Below the pieces are notes generated by a model. The model worked only from the letters and a program-made list of their open reading frames with translations. It was not told the origin of the DNA and did not search any database. A stretch of 64,000 bases of DNA from Galeruca laticollis (taxonomy: Eukaryota; Arthropoda; Insecta; Coleoptera; Chrysomelidae), in assembly GCA_963921935.1 (NCBI GenBank), contig OY998180.1, positions 115,194,890 through 115,258,889 on the forward strand. The letters run 5' to 3'. A program made the position numbers and the translations under genes. Positions 55,556-64,000 of this stretch are shown piece after piece; the first letter of the stretch is position 1; each line of letters starts with the position of its first letter.

Positions 55556-55657
55556 TGATATTGATTTATCGAAACAATTGTCAATTTTTTAGAATTTTCA
55601 ATAACTTGTATTATATTGTGGAATTAACTAGAGACCTTGAGTTTCATTTAAAAACAC
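55556..55657 (-). repeat. Penelope-like element, right inverted repeat
   Basis: Exact complement of 54,050-54,151; the target duplication follows at once. Confidence 0.9.
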
Positions 55658-55739
55658 TCAAATTTTTTTTTCAAAATTCCAACTTTTTTTGGGGTAAACC
55701 AATACTTTTCTCGCATATTAGATAGGTTGGGCGGAAAAG

Positions 55740-56334
55740 TAAAAATCCAACGTTCAAATTTGATTTCTTATAATTCGGTTTCCAATATCACTGGAAAATC
55801 AGCTAATTTTTTTGTTAAAGTATGAACATAATTCTTGTAATTTATACCCATTATAGCATTCCAATCCCATAGGCGTAGACACTATTTTTTTACCAATCTA
55901 AGTCGCACAAAAATTTCCTCCGATTTCACCCTATATAATTGTCACAAAAATGGAATCAAAAAATTCACACATGGAGATTTATTTGGAAGCATCCTTCGTC
56001 TACCGAATGACGTAAAAAAGGAATCTATATTCATAATACTTTTATAAATATAAAATTTTTAAGAGAGCATTTCAAAAATTGGTAATGAAATCATAAAAAC
56101 AATTTAATAGTTCAAATGGGATGTCTTATCATTCTGTTCTTATTATCAATGGAGTGTCGGTTATTTTTTTTGTGAAACTCTTCTTTCAATCTATACGTAT
56201 TATAGCATTCCAGTCGATTTGGCGAACACACTACAATTTTTTTAGCAATGTATGTCACACAAAAATGTCCTCCAATTTTCCCCCTATTGACACAAATATG
56301 GAATAAATAAACGGTTTTAATGATTAAAACTTAC
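55740..56334 (+). repeat. Dispersed repeat X, two copies before array 2
   Basis: The TTATAATTCGG block at 55,766 and its variant TTATCATTCTG at about 56,125 mark two X monomers ~359 bp apart. The second ends AAACGGTTTTAATGATTAAA, the same joint to the satellite as at 53,090. Confidence 0.65.
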
Positions 56335-57289
56335 TTTTTCGCATCTGTGAGATGCCCTGAACAATATTGTATCATAAAATTGGTCACTTGTATACACTTC
56401 AGCGGATGTATCGTGCTAATAAACCGAAATTTTCCCAAGAGTAACCAAAAATGTAGTATATCTGGATTTATAGGACCCGCTGTACTCGCTCTAGTCAGCT
56501 GAAAATCAATAGGGTACATCTGTGAGGCATCTTGTAAAATATGCAATTATAAAATTGGCCACTTGTATACACTACGGGAGCTGTATCGTACTAACAACCC
56601 GAAATTTCTCCAAAAAAGACCAAAAATGTGGCACTTCAGGTACCATAGCACCCGTTGTACTAGCTCTTGTTAGCTAGGAATCAATAAGCTTCATCTATAA
56701 GACGTCCAGAATAATGTTCAATCATGAAAGTCCATTTTATACACTATGGAAGCTGTATCGTGGTAATAAACTGAAAATTCTCCAAAAATGACAAAAATTT
56801 GGTACTTCATGTACCATAGCACTCGTTCTACTGGCTTTAGTGAGCTGAATATCAACACGATTCATCTTTGAGGCGCCCTGAATAATATTCGATCATAAAA
56901 TTGGTCACTTGTATATACTCCGGAGGCTGTATCGTGCTAACAAACTGAAATTTCTCAAAAAATTACAAAAATGTCTTACTTAACGTACTATAGCACCTGT
57001 TGTACTGGCTCTGGTGAGTTGAAAATCAATAGGGTTCGTCTGTATGATGTTATGAATAATATTCAATTATAAAATTGGTGACTTGATGCACTCCGGAGGC
57101 TGTATCGTGCTAACAAACTGAAATTTCTCAAAAAACTTCAAAAATGTCGTACTTCGAGTACCATAGCACTCGCTGTACTGGCTCTGGTGGGCTTAAAATC
57201 AATATGGTTCATCTGTGAGATGTCCTGAACAATATTCAATCAAAAAATTGGTGACTTGTTGCACTCCGGAGGCTGTATCTTGCTAACAA
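56335..57289 (+). repeat. ~174-bp satellite, array 2
   Basis: About 5.5 tandem units of the same satellite as array 1, starting from the same joint. Units vary by substitutions of some 10-15 percent as judged by eye. Confidence 0.88.
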
Positions 57290-57475
57290 GACATGTAACG
57301 AAAAGTGGCCGACGACGACGATATACACACAGGATTTTTTTCTAAAAACCATTTTTTCGTGTTGCTCTTGATGGAAAACGTGAAAATAACTCTAAATTTT
57401 TTTTCAAAATTCCAACTTTTTTTGGGGTATACCAATACTTTTCTCGCATATTAGATAGGTTCGGCGAAAAAGTAA
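57290..57475 (+). repeat. GACGAC tail block, second copy
   Basis: AAGTGGCCGACGACGACGAT, GATGGAAAACGTGAAAATAA, then uninterrupted TCAAAATTCCAAC and TTTTGGGGTATACCAATAC. It shows the target without the Penelope-like insertion. Confidence 0.8.
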
Positions 57476-57910
57476 ATACCTAAAATGGTCACTTCTTTTG
57501 TCTATCTAATGGCATAGGAAAGTAATCTAGATTTTTGATACTTTCGGAATAATAAAAATTTTAAGGGAGCATGTACATTTTTTTTATTGAAATCATAAAA
57601 ATAATTTTAATTTGATGTCTTATAATTCAGCTGCCATGATCATTAGAGTGTCGTTTGATTTTTCTATGATAGTATGAACAATATTGTTCCAATTTATATG
57701 CGTAGATAATACAATTTTTTTATTGGAGTATATCACAAAAATTCTTCCTCATATTTTCACCCTGCTTATTTTCCGCAAATATGGAATTGAAAACTCCAAA
57801 TATGGTCAATCATTTAGGTCTATCTTATATCCATCGAATGGCCCGATAAAAAATCCTCTGACTCTCATAGTTTCCAAATTATAGAATTTTATATAGTACA
57901 AAAAACGAAG
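57476..57910 (+). repeat. Dispersed repeat X after array 2
   Basis: X blocks at 57,617 (TTATAATTCAG), the 'AGTATGAACAATATTG' block, ATGCGTAGATAATACAA, CACCCTGCTTATTTTCC and ATATGGAATTGAAAACTCC. It begins a third composite unit that is not followed by another array. Confidence 0.6.
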
Positions 57911-59213
57911 TTAACTCAACTGTCCGACTTCAGTTCGGTTGACATACAATCCCGAAAAAATACAAAACGAAAATATACAAAAGAGGGAATCGTGGTAAAT
58001 ATACCATACAAAGTTATCATAAACGTGCCAATCTCGGCTGCACATGACATGTGTGTATACTACTTTCCCCTAAAAACCTCTCGAAGAGAAAGTAGTGAAT
58101 AAATGTATGAAAAATCGCTAGTGTGGCTTCTAAATTATACATATTTTTTCTAGATATTTTTTCGCAGAAACTCCAGCGTGAAGACGAACTATCAGAGAAA
58201 GTAATTTTGAAGGGGACGCGCAAGGGCGAAGCTTTGATATCTCGGAATCAAAAACGCGTTTCGTGATTACACCGAGTGTCCCAATGGGATTCTAAGATTA
58301 TAAATTTCAAACTGAGTAGGAGTACTCAGACTTCATTTAGAAAATATAGAATGAGATAATCCTGAATAAGAAGAAAATAAAATTATAAAAATGATGACAG
58401 AAAATGTTTTTGATTTGATTTTTTGAAGTTTTAACGTATAATTTGTATATTAATTGCTAAAAAATGTTATTTATGACAATATTCATTAACATTTTGATCT
58501 AGTTTTAATTTTAAGTGTAATTACCCAATAAAACCAAAATTAGCGAGTGTGTGCTATACTGTAGTTATGAAATTGAATCGACTGTTTTTATTAGCTCACA
58601 CATTAGCTGTTATAGAACTAGTTTTTGACTTTGACGGATATCATATTGATTAATGTCTTATCAATTTAATCTGATTTCTATACCTAACAAATAAAAATAT
58701 GTTTTCAAGTTACGAGTCATGTTAATATTTTCTGGACTTTGTTTATTAAAGTTATACTGGAAAGTGACAAAGTGAAAATTGAAAAACTCGTTGATTCTAG
58801 TAACTGGATGTAATGGAAATTTCAGATACGAATAATTTTGGATGCTCATGATAATGCAGTTGAATTAAAATGTTGGAGAAAAGCAAATAAAGTAGCAAAA
58901 GAGAGTTTCGCAACAACATAGGATAGCCTTTGTCTTTGATCATCAACATACAGCACTAGAGATGTGGTTAAACTTACTAAATAATTATTAAATGTACATT
59001 AACAAAAGTCGGCAGATGCTGTTTATTTTTTAAACGGTTTTATTTAGCTCACCCCGTTTGTTAAACGGTTTTTTTATTTATTATTTATTCTTGGGTCAAA
59101 TTTAGTACTTCAAATTTCACCCTCTTCCTGTCAACCGATTAATCTGAAATTTTGTATACACTTTGGATTTTGGTGACAATACAATTATGTTTATTCATTA
59201 TCATTATAAATTC
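57911..59213. other. No gene recognised (57,911-59,213)
   Basis: AT-rich sequence. There are two near-copies of a TTAAACGGTTTT phrase near 59,030 and 59,080 that also occurs at the end of the inverted-repeat element at 60,186. Otherwise nothing was identified. Confidence 0.4.
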
Positions 59214-59840
59214 AAGATGGCCGCCGCTACAAAATGGCGGATAATTTATGTTTTATTAATCCCATCAATATGGGTATCAAATGAAAGGGCTCAACAAGCA
59301 GAATACAATATACTATAAAAAATTGAAATCCAAGATGGCGGCCGATACAAAATGGCGGATAACCTAGGTTTTATCAATCCCATCAACATGGGTATCAAAT
59401 GAAAGGGCTCAACAAGCAGAATACAATATACTATAAAAAATTTAAATCCAAGATGGCAGCCGCTACAAAATGGCGGATAACGTAGGTTTTATCAATCCCA
59501 TAAATATGGGTATCAAATGAAAGTGCTCAACCAGTAGAATACAATATACTATATAAAATTAAAATCCAAGATAACGGCCTCTACAAAATGGCGGATAACG
59601 TAGGTTTTATCAATCTCATCAACATGGGTATCAAATGAAAGGTCTCAACAAGTAGAATACAATTTACTATGCAAAATTGAAATCTAAGATGGCCGCCGCT
59701 ACCAAATGGCTGATAACAATTTTTTATCAATCCCACCAATATGAGTATCAACAAAAAAAGGGCTTGACAAGAATAATACAGTGCACTATACAACCTCAAT
59801 ATTTAAGATGGGCGCAGCCACTAAATGGCGTATAATAATA
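59214..59840 (+). repeat. 118-bp satellite with paired ATGGC motifs
   Basis: Tandem units start at AAGATGG near 59,214, 59,332, 59,450, 59,569, 59,686 and 59,805 (spacings 117-119). Each carries AAGATGGC.GCC, then AAAATGGCGGAT some 10 bp on, then CAATATGGGTATCAAATGAA and CTCAACAAG. The first three units are most alike; the last two are more diverged. Confidence 0.92.
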
Positions 59841-59900
59841 AGATTTAAATTTAGAAATTGAATCTGTAATTTAGGTATCTGATTAATCCAGCCTGAATCC

Positions 59901-60065
59901 ACCACCCAAGTCAAGATTTTGTATCGTGTTGAGGACTGTGTGGCGTTAGGGTGGCTAAAAATGATACGTCGTTAGCGGTACACCACCCAAGTTAAGGTGA
60001 AAGGTTAAAACGCGCCGAGAACTGTATGGCATTAGGGTGGATAAAAATGATATGTCGTTAGCGTT
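59901..60065 (+). repeat. 81-bp direct duplication
   Basis: ACCACCCAAGT, GAGAACTGTATGGC-type, TTAGGGTGG.TAAAAATGAT and CGTCGTTAGCG occur twice, at 59,901 and 59,982. Non-coding. Confidence 0.8.
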
Positions 60066-60185
60066 TTCCCCTCAAGACTCAGGCGCATCTTGTTGTACAT
60101 AGCCTTGCCCCTTTATTGGACCTCTGGGGGGGTCGACCGTTTAAATGTCCATTACTCGTGGGAACAAAATGGTAAAAAAAATATA

Positions 60186-60944
60186 AATAAAAATAGGTAA
60201 AAAAACTTTTTAAGTTAAACGGTTTTATGTTAAACATACATTGCAATGTTTAAGATAAATGTACTAAAAACCAAAAAATAATAAAATAGATACAGTCGTG
60301 GGAATTATAAACATATGCATAGACTAGACTAAAATAAAACCGTGGGGCACGTCAATTGTCTACAATCGTTGATTAAAATTTTTGTTTTGTAATGTTACAC
60401 TATAATTAGGCAGTTGTTCAACCGACAACGATGGACGTGTGATAAGTAGGGCTAGAATGTGGAAACAAGCTAGTAAGCTCGATTATCAGCGAGTTTTAGG
60501 GTTTCATAGTGGTGAGCGAGTAGTACTTTTATCATATGTTTTGTCGATTAAAGACAAACTACGAGCAGTGAAACGATTCCTCGCCAGCCAGCAGTGTAAA
60601 TATCCAACGATAAACTAGTTGAAACATCTCTTTTATTTACATGGAGTGTATAACTATTGGAATTTCCATGAGCAAGAAAATAGTAAGTAATTTCCTCACC
60701 GTCTGCGGGCCAACTGCCTAACGACGAATTAAACGATTCTTCTATCGCACATTAAGTCGATAATTTGTAGACAATTGACGTGCCCCACGGTTTTATTTTA
60801 GTGTAGTCTATGCATATGTTTATAATTCCCACGACTGTATCTATTTTATTATTTTTTGGTTTTTAGTACATTTATCTTAAACATTGCAATGTATGTTTAA
60901 CATAAAACCGTTTAACTTAAAAAGTTTTTTTACCTATTTTTATT
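60186..60944. mobile_element. Inverted-repeat element (~760 bp), non-autonomous
   Basis: Terminal inverted arms of about 180 bp (60,186-60,365 and 60,765-60,944) look almost identical, including CCGTGGGGCACGTCAATTGT and TTAAACGGTTTTATGTTAAA. The 400-bp interior has no long frame. The high arm identity suggests recent mobility or gene conversion. No transposase type is assigned; the ends do not match the mariners here. Confidence 0.75.
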
Positions 60945-61140
60945 TTGTATGGTTACAAAATATTTACAAGACGTTTACAAGAGTTAAACGTTAAACTAAT
61001 CTCCGATACTATGCTCATTACGTCGAATACGTTACCCTCCCATTTTCGACATTTTCACAGAGCTTGGGATTCAACGCCAGTTGCAGAAAAGACGTCAGAA
61101 AAGCTAATATTGTGAAATAAGCTAAAATTTCTAGTCAGCT

Positions 61141-61782
61141 TTGCTGACGAAGAAAAGTGGTAAATATAATAAAGACAAAAAACTTGATAAAAGACAATTC
61201 AAAATTAAGTGCTGGGCATGTGGGGGTCATAGTTTTCGGCGAGCATATCATAATAAAAATTCAAATGAGGTATCTCCAAGCCATCAACAAGAAACACAAG
61301 GTTTTGCAATGTATAGTTCAGCTGAATCTTCACAAATGCCAGATATTACCCAAATGGATAATAGATTCAGGCTGTACTGAATGAGTTGGAAAAACAAGAA
61401 TTATTTCCCGTGAAAATGGTGCAGAACATTATTTTAATACAGTTATGTATGTTCCTGCAATGTAAGCCAATTTATTTTCAGTTTGATCGGTAGCCGCAAA
61501 TCGATTTAAACAAATTATAATCGACAATAAATGGTATTTTGTAAAGAATAATAATTTAGTCGTCAAAGGCTACAACAAAAATAATATTTATTTTCTTGAT
61601 ATTGATGTTATTCAAAATAAAGAAATTTGTTTTGTTGCTCGAACCCATAAGTTTGGCACGAAAGAATTGGGGCACCAGAATAAGTCCCAAGTTAAATCGT
61701 TCTTAAGGTTAAAAGGCATCGAGTTTTCAATTTCAGATAAATCTGAGAACTGCGATGGTTACGCAATTGGAAAATGTCAACG
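61141..61782 (+). pseudogene. Copia-type gag-protease fragment
   Basis: Frames across stops give KCWACGGHSFRRAYH (the CCHC knuckle with the last Cys changed to Tyr), then WIIDSGCTE (Copia protease active site, DSG), FNTVMYVPAM, KNNNLVVKGYNKNNIYFLDI, ELGHQNKSQVKSFLRLKGIE (the pre-integrase H..LGH motif) and CDGYAIGKCQR. It stops at the joint with the minus-strand LINE at about 61,782, just before the integrase catalytic core. Two or three frameshifts. Confidence 0.72.
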
Positions 61783-63838
61783 CATGTTCTATTGCGAGGG
61801 GGGTGTATTTTTGTATTTTTTCCGAGTATTTGTTTGTTATAATGTGATCGGTAGGGATGGAAACGTCTATGAAGTATGTGTGTTTGTTTTTCTTGTCAGT
61901 AAATGTGATGTTGGGCCTGTTGCATGCTATGTTTTGTCTGATTGTAGCAGTATATTTTGTATTCCTGGTTTTTTACCATTTCGGACGGCGTGTACTGGTA
62001 GTGAGGTACGGTTTTTTTTATTAGTGAAAGTTTATATGCCATTTGCTGGTGGATGATTTTTGCGACTGTGCAAGAATGTTGCAGTCGTTGGTTATATGCT
62101 CTATTAATTCTCTGTCAGAATGGCATCGTCTGCATTTGTTATTTGTAACTGAGGGGGCTTTTAATATGTATTTGCTATATATTTTCGTTTTTATTACTTT
62201 ATCTTGTATAGCATGCATGAACCCTTCCGTTTCGGGGAAGAGGTCACCCTTCTGGACCCATTTATGTGTTAGTCCTTTATCTATGTCTTCACCTTGTGTC
62301 TGTTTGAAGTATCGTCCGTGTAGTTCTTTGCTTGCCCATCTTTGTATTTTTTCTTCGTATGTGGTTTTCTTGTCCTTCAGTGAAAGGTTGGTGTTGTGTA
62401 AGTTTAGTGGAGTGTAGTTTATGTCGGTGTTTACTATTGCTAGGTGAAGTTCGCTTTCGGACTTTTTGTCATGAAAGTATTTTCTTAGGTTTGAGATTTG
62501 GGTGTCGTGTAGTTGGTGGATGTCAAGAACTCCTCTCCCATCATCTGCTTGAGGTAAAGTAATTCTTTCTATACAGGCGTTAGTGTGGTGCATATGGTGT
62601 TTTGTCAGTAGTATTCTGGTCTGTCTATTGATATTTTCGAGATCTGTCGGTTCCCACTTGAGAATTGCAAATGAGTAAGTGAGCGTTGGTATGGCATAGG
62701 TGTTTATGGCTTTCGTAAGGCTGTGAGTTTACTTTTTAGTAATTGTGTGAGTCTCTTTGGGAGTTCATTTGTGTTCTTGTCGAGCTGAATAGTTTGATGT
62801 CATTCATGTAGAAAAGGTGATTGATTTTATAATTGTTGTTCCTGTTGAATTTGATGGTGAATCCTTGTTTTGTTTTAGAGAGGGCCTGAGATATAACATT
62901 GAGACACATTCAGAACCACAGGGCACTCAATGTATCCCCTTGAAGTATTCCTCGTTTAATGGGTATCTTGTCAGCTGTGAATTATGTATTTTCTGTTTGC
63001 ACATGTATGTTGGTGCACCACCTTTTCATTATGGTTTGGAGGAAATTAATGATGATATGGTTGATGTTGTAGATTCTGAGTACGTGTGTTAGCCAGCTAT
63101 GTGGTACGTTATCGTATGCTTTTTTGTAATCTATGTACGTGACGAAAAGATTGCGGAATTTTTTAAGTGTTTGTTGGTGGATTACTGCATCTATTGTCAG
63201 CTGTTCTTTGCAACCTTAACTGTTCATTTTGCATCCTTTCTGTTCTTCTGTAAGTATGTTGTACTTGTCTAGGTGGTACTGCATATGTTGTGCGATGGTT
63301 GATGTGATGATCTTGTATAATGTTGGTACACATGTGATTGGTCTGTAGTTGGCTGGGTTGAGAGTGTTATTGTTCTTAGGTTTGATGTATGTGATGCCTT
63401 GTGTTAAAAAGTTTGGGAGTTCTAAGGGATTGTGGACGATGTGTGTTATAAGTTCTGCAAGTGTGTCATGCGTCGCAGTGAATTTTTTAAGCCAGAAGTT
63501 TTGTATTCCGTCAGGGCCGGGGGCCTTCCAATTATGTGTTTTATTGATTATGCTTTTAGGTTGTCCAATGTAGATGGTGATATTGTTTTGTGTGCCCAGA
63601 TGTTCGTATTCTTGTTGGATTTCTGTGATCCAGGTGGCATCTGAGTTGTATTCAACAGAGTTTGACCATGTCGATTTCCAGAAATTGGTGATATCTTCTT
63701 CTGATGGTGTTGGGTAGTTTTTATTATCGTTTTCATTATTGAGTTGTGCAAGAAATTTCTTTTCATTTTGCCTGAATGTATTGTTTTGTGTGTTTCGGAG
63801 GTTACTTGTTTTGTAACGTTTTAGTCGCCCTGCGTAGA

Positions 63839-63839
<1 letters not shown>
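61783..63839 (-). mobile_element. Dong/R4-like LINE, copy 6 (minus strand)
   Basis: It begins right after (TTA)n at 63,840 and reads on the minus strand through the RT, finger and endonuclease, ending at the Copia junction. It is the only copy with most of the RT: KAPGPDGIQNFWLKK, NYRPITCVPTLYKI, TYIDYKKAYDNVPH, KRGILQGDTLSALWF and FYMNDIKLFS. The 3' end lacks the last part of the endonuclease and any TAA tail. Confidence 0.75.
61790..63830 (-). pseudogene. Dong/R4-like protein of copy 6
   Basis: RT motifs as listed for the element are spread over several frames with stops at the former ATG/Trp positions. Motif C reads YMND (62,799-62,810). The best frame (62,021-62,593) has NACIERITLPQADDGRGVLD, YTPLNLHNTN, FPETEGFMHAIQDKV and the finger 'CRRCHSDRELIEHITNDC'. 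The endonuclease, 'CNRPNITFTDKKNKHTYFID' with VSIPTD, is readable near 61,850-61,920 in a shifted frame, with the usual PD changed to PN. Dead copy. Confidence 0.7.

Positions 63840-63882
<43 letters not shown>
63840..63882. repeat. (TTA)n microsatellite
   Basis: About 14 TTA units at the 5' side of copy 6, i.e. (TAA)n on its coding strand. Confidence 0.95.
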
Positions 63883-63883
<1 letters not shown>

Positions 63884-64000
63884 AAGAAAACTATAAGGAT
63901 GTAGTAACAGAAGGAGAAATCGGTGAACCGCAGTACAGACCCTTTTCGAGGAGTTAATACATGTTGCGAAACAACTCAACCCAAATATCGAGGAGAACTA
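63883..64000. other. Window end, unassigned
   Basis: 118 bp beyond the microsatellite. Open in one frame but too short to place; possibly the end of another LINE. Confidence 0.3.

Larger units (their letters stand above)
54001..55655 (+). mobile_element. Penelope-like element, 5'-truncated
   Basis: Inserted into the satellite tail with a target duplication ACTCAAATTTTTTT (53,987-54,000 and 55,656-55,670; the T-run length is variable). It contains a reverse transcriptase with a C-terminal GIY-YIG endonuclease, the defining pair of Penelope-like elements. It is flanked by exact 102-bp inverted repeats (54,050-54,151 and 55,556-55,657), plus a 49-bp tail on the left. Such inverted LTR-like ends and tails are known for this class. 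The empty version of the target is seen at 57,385-57,420. Confidence 0.88.

Noticed and set aside
53095..57289. CRISPR-like spaced repeats
   Set aside because: The ~174-bp tandem units have no short repeat/unique spacer pattern and the genome is clearly eukaryotic.
58017..58223. 68-residue minus-strand frame as a gene
   Set aside because: No recognisable domain, and codon pattern looks random.

Overview
The window looks like AT-rich, repeat-packed euchromatin from an insect. Almost every recognisable coding sequence belongs to an arthropod mobile element, and the best-supported host exon is the first coding exon of an adipokinetic-hormone/ACP-type neuropeptide receptor. The element mix suggests a large-genome insect, possibly a beetle: mariners with long TIRs and a CAGGGTG end, errantiviruses with an F-type env, Dong/R4-like LINEs in TAA microsatellites, and a Penelope-like element. 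That placement is inference.

Layout, left. 1-4,080 holds no gene, only copies of a dispersed ~300-360 bp repeat ('X') and a GC-rich island. 4,085-4,375 is a DDE transposase remnant fused to a 3'-truncated errantivirus A (4,378-10,972, minus: gag, protease, RT, RNase H, integrase, half env). A mariner with ~315 bp TIRs (11,023-12,939) sits in (TA)n beside its 5' LTR. A second decayed mariner (13,409-15,559) carries a tRNA-like sequence. A gypsy gag scrap follows.

Host part. At 16,796-17,089 (+) lies the receptor exon with good splice sites. No later receptor exon is visible, so if the gene is intact its first coding intron exceeds the remaining 47 kb. On the opposite strand, 17,735-20,043 contains what look like the last two exons and 3' UTR of an unrecognised gene with a hydrophobic segment.

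Nested repeats. 20,893-33,617 is a Russian-doll insertion: outer TIRs, then a split mariner, then a foldback element and three minus-strand LINEs (RTE-like with an internal deletion; a nearly complete I-type; a 5'-truncated LOA/R1-type). 35,922-40,132 is a young LTR element (LTRs differ at 4 positions plus one 6-bp indel) that has gag and env but no pol.

Right half. A decayed CR1/Jockey-like LINE (42,760-46,077) is followed by a train of 5'-truncated Dong/R4-like LINE copies, each bounded by (TAA)n (46,078-52,815). Next comes a composite satellite (X monomers plus ~174-bp repeats plus a GACGAC tail) interrupted by a Penelope-like element with exact 102-bp inverted flanks and a target duplication (54,001-55,655). 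The end holds a 118-bp satellite, a 760-bp inverted-repeat element, a Copia fragment and another Dong/R4-like copy on the minus strand.

No element here is certainly autonomous: every coding element seen has at least one frameshift, stop, deletion or truncation. No rRNA, CRISPR or canonical tRNA gene was found.
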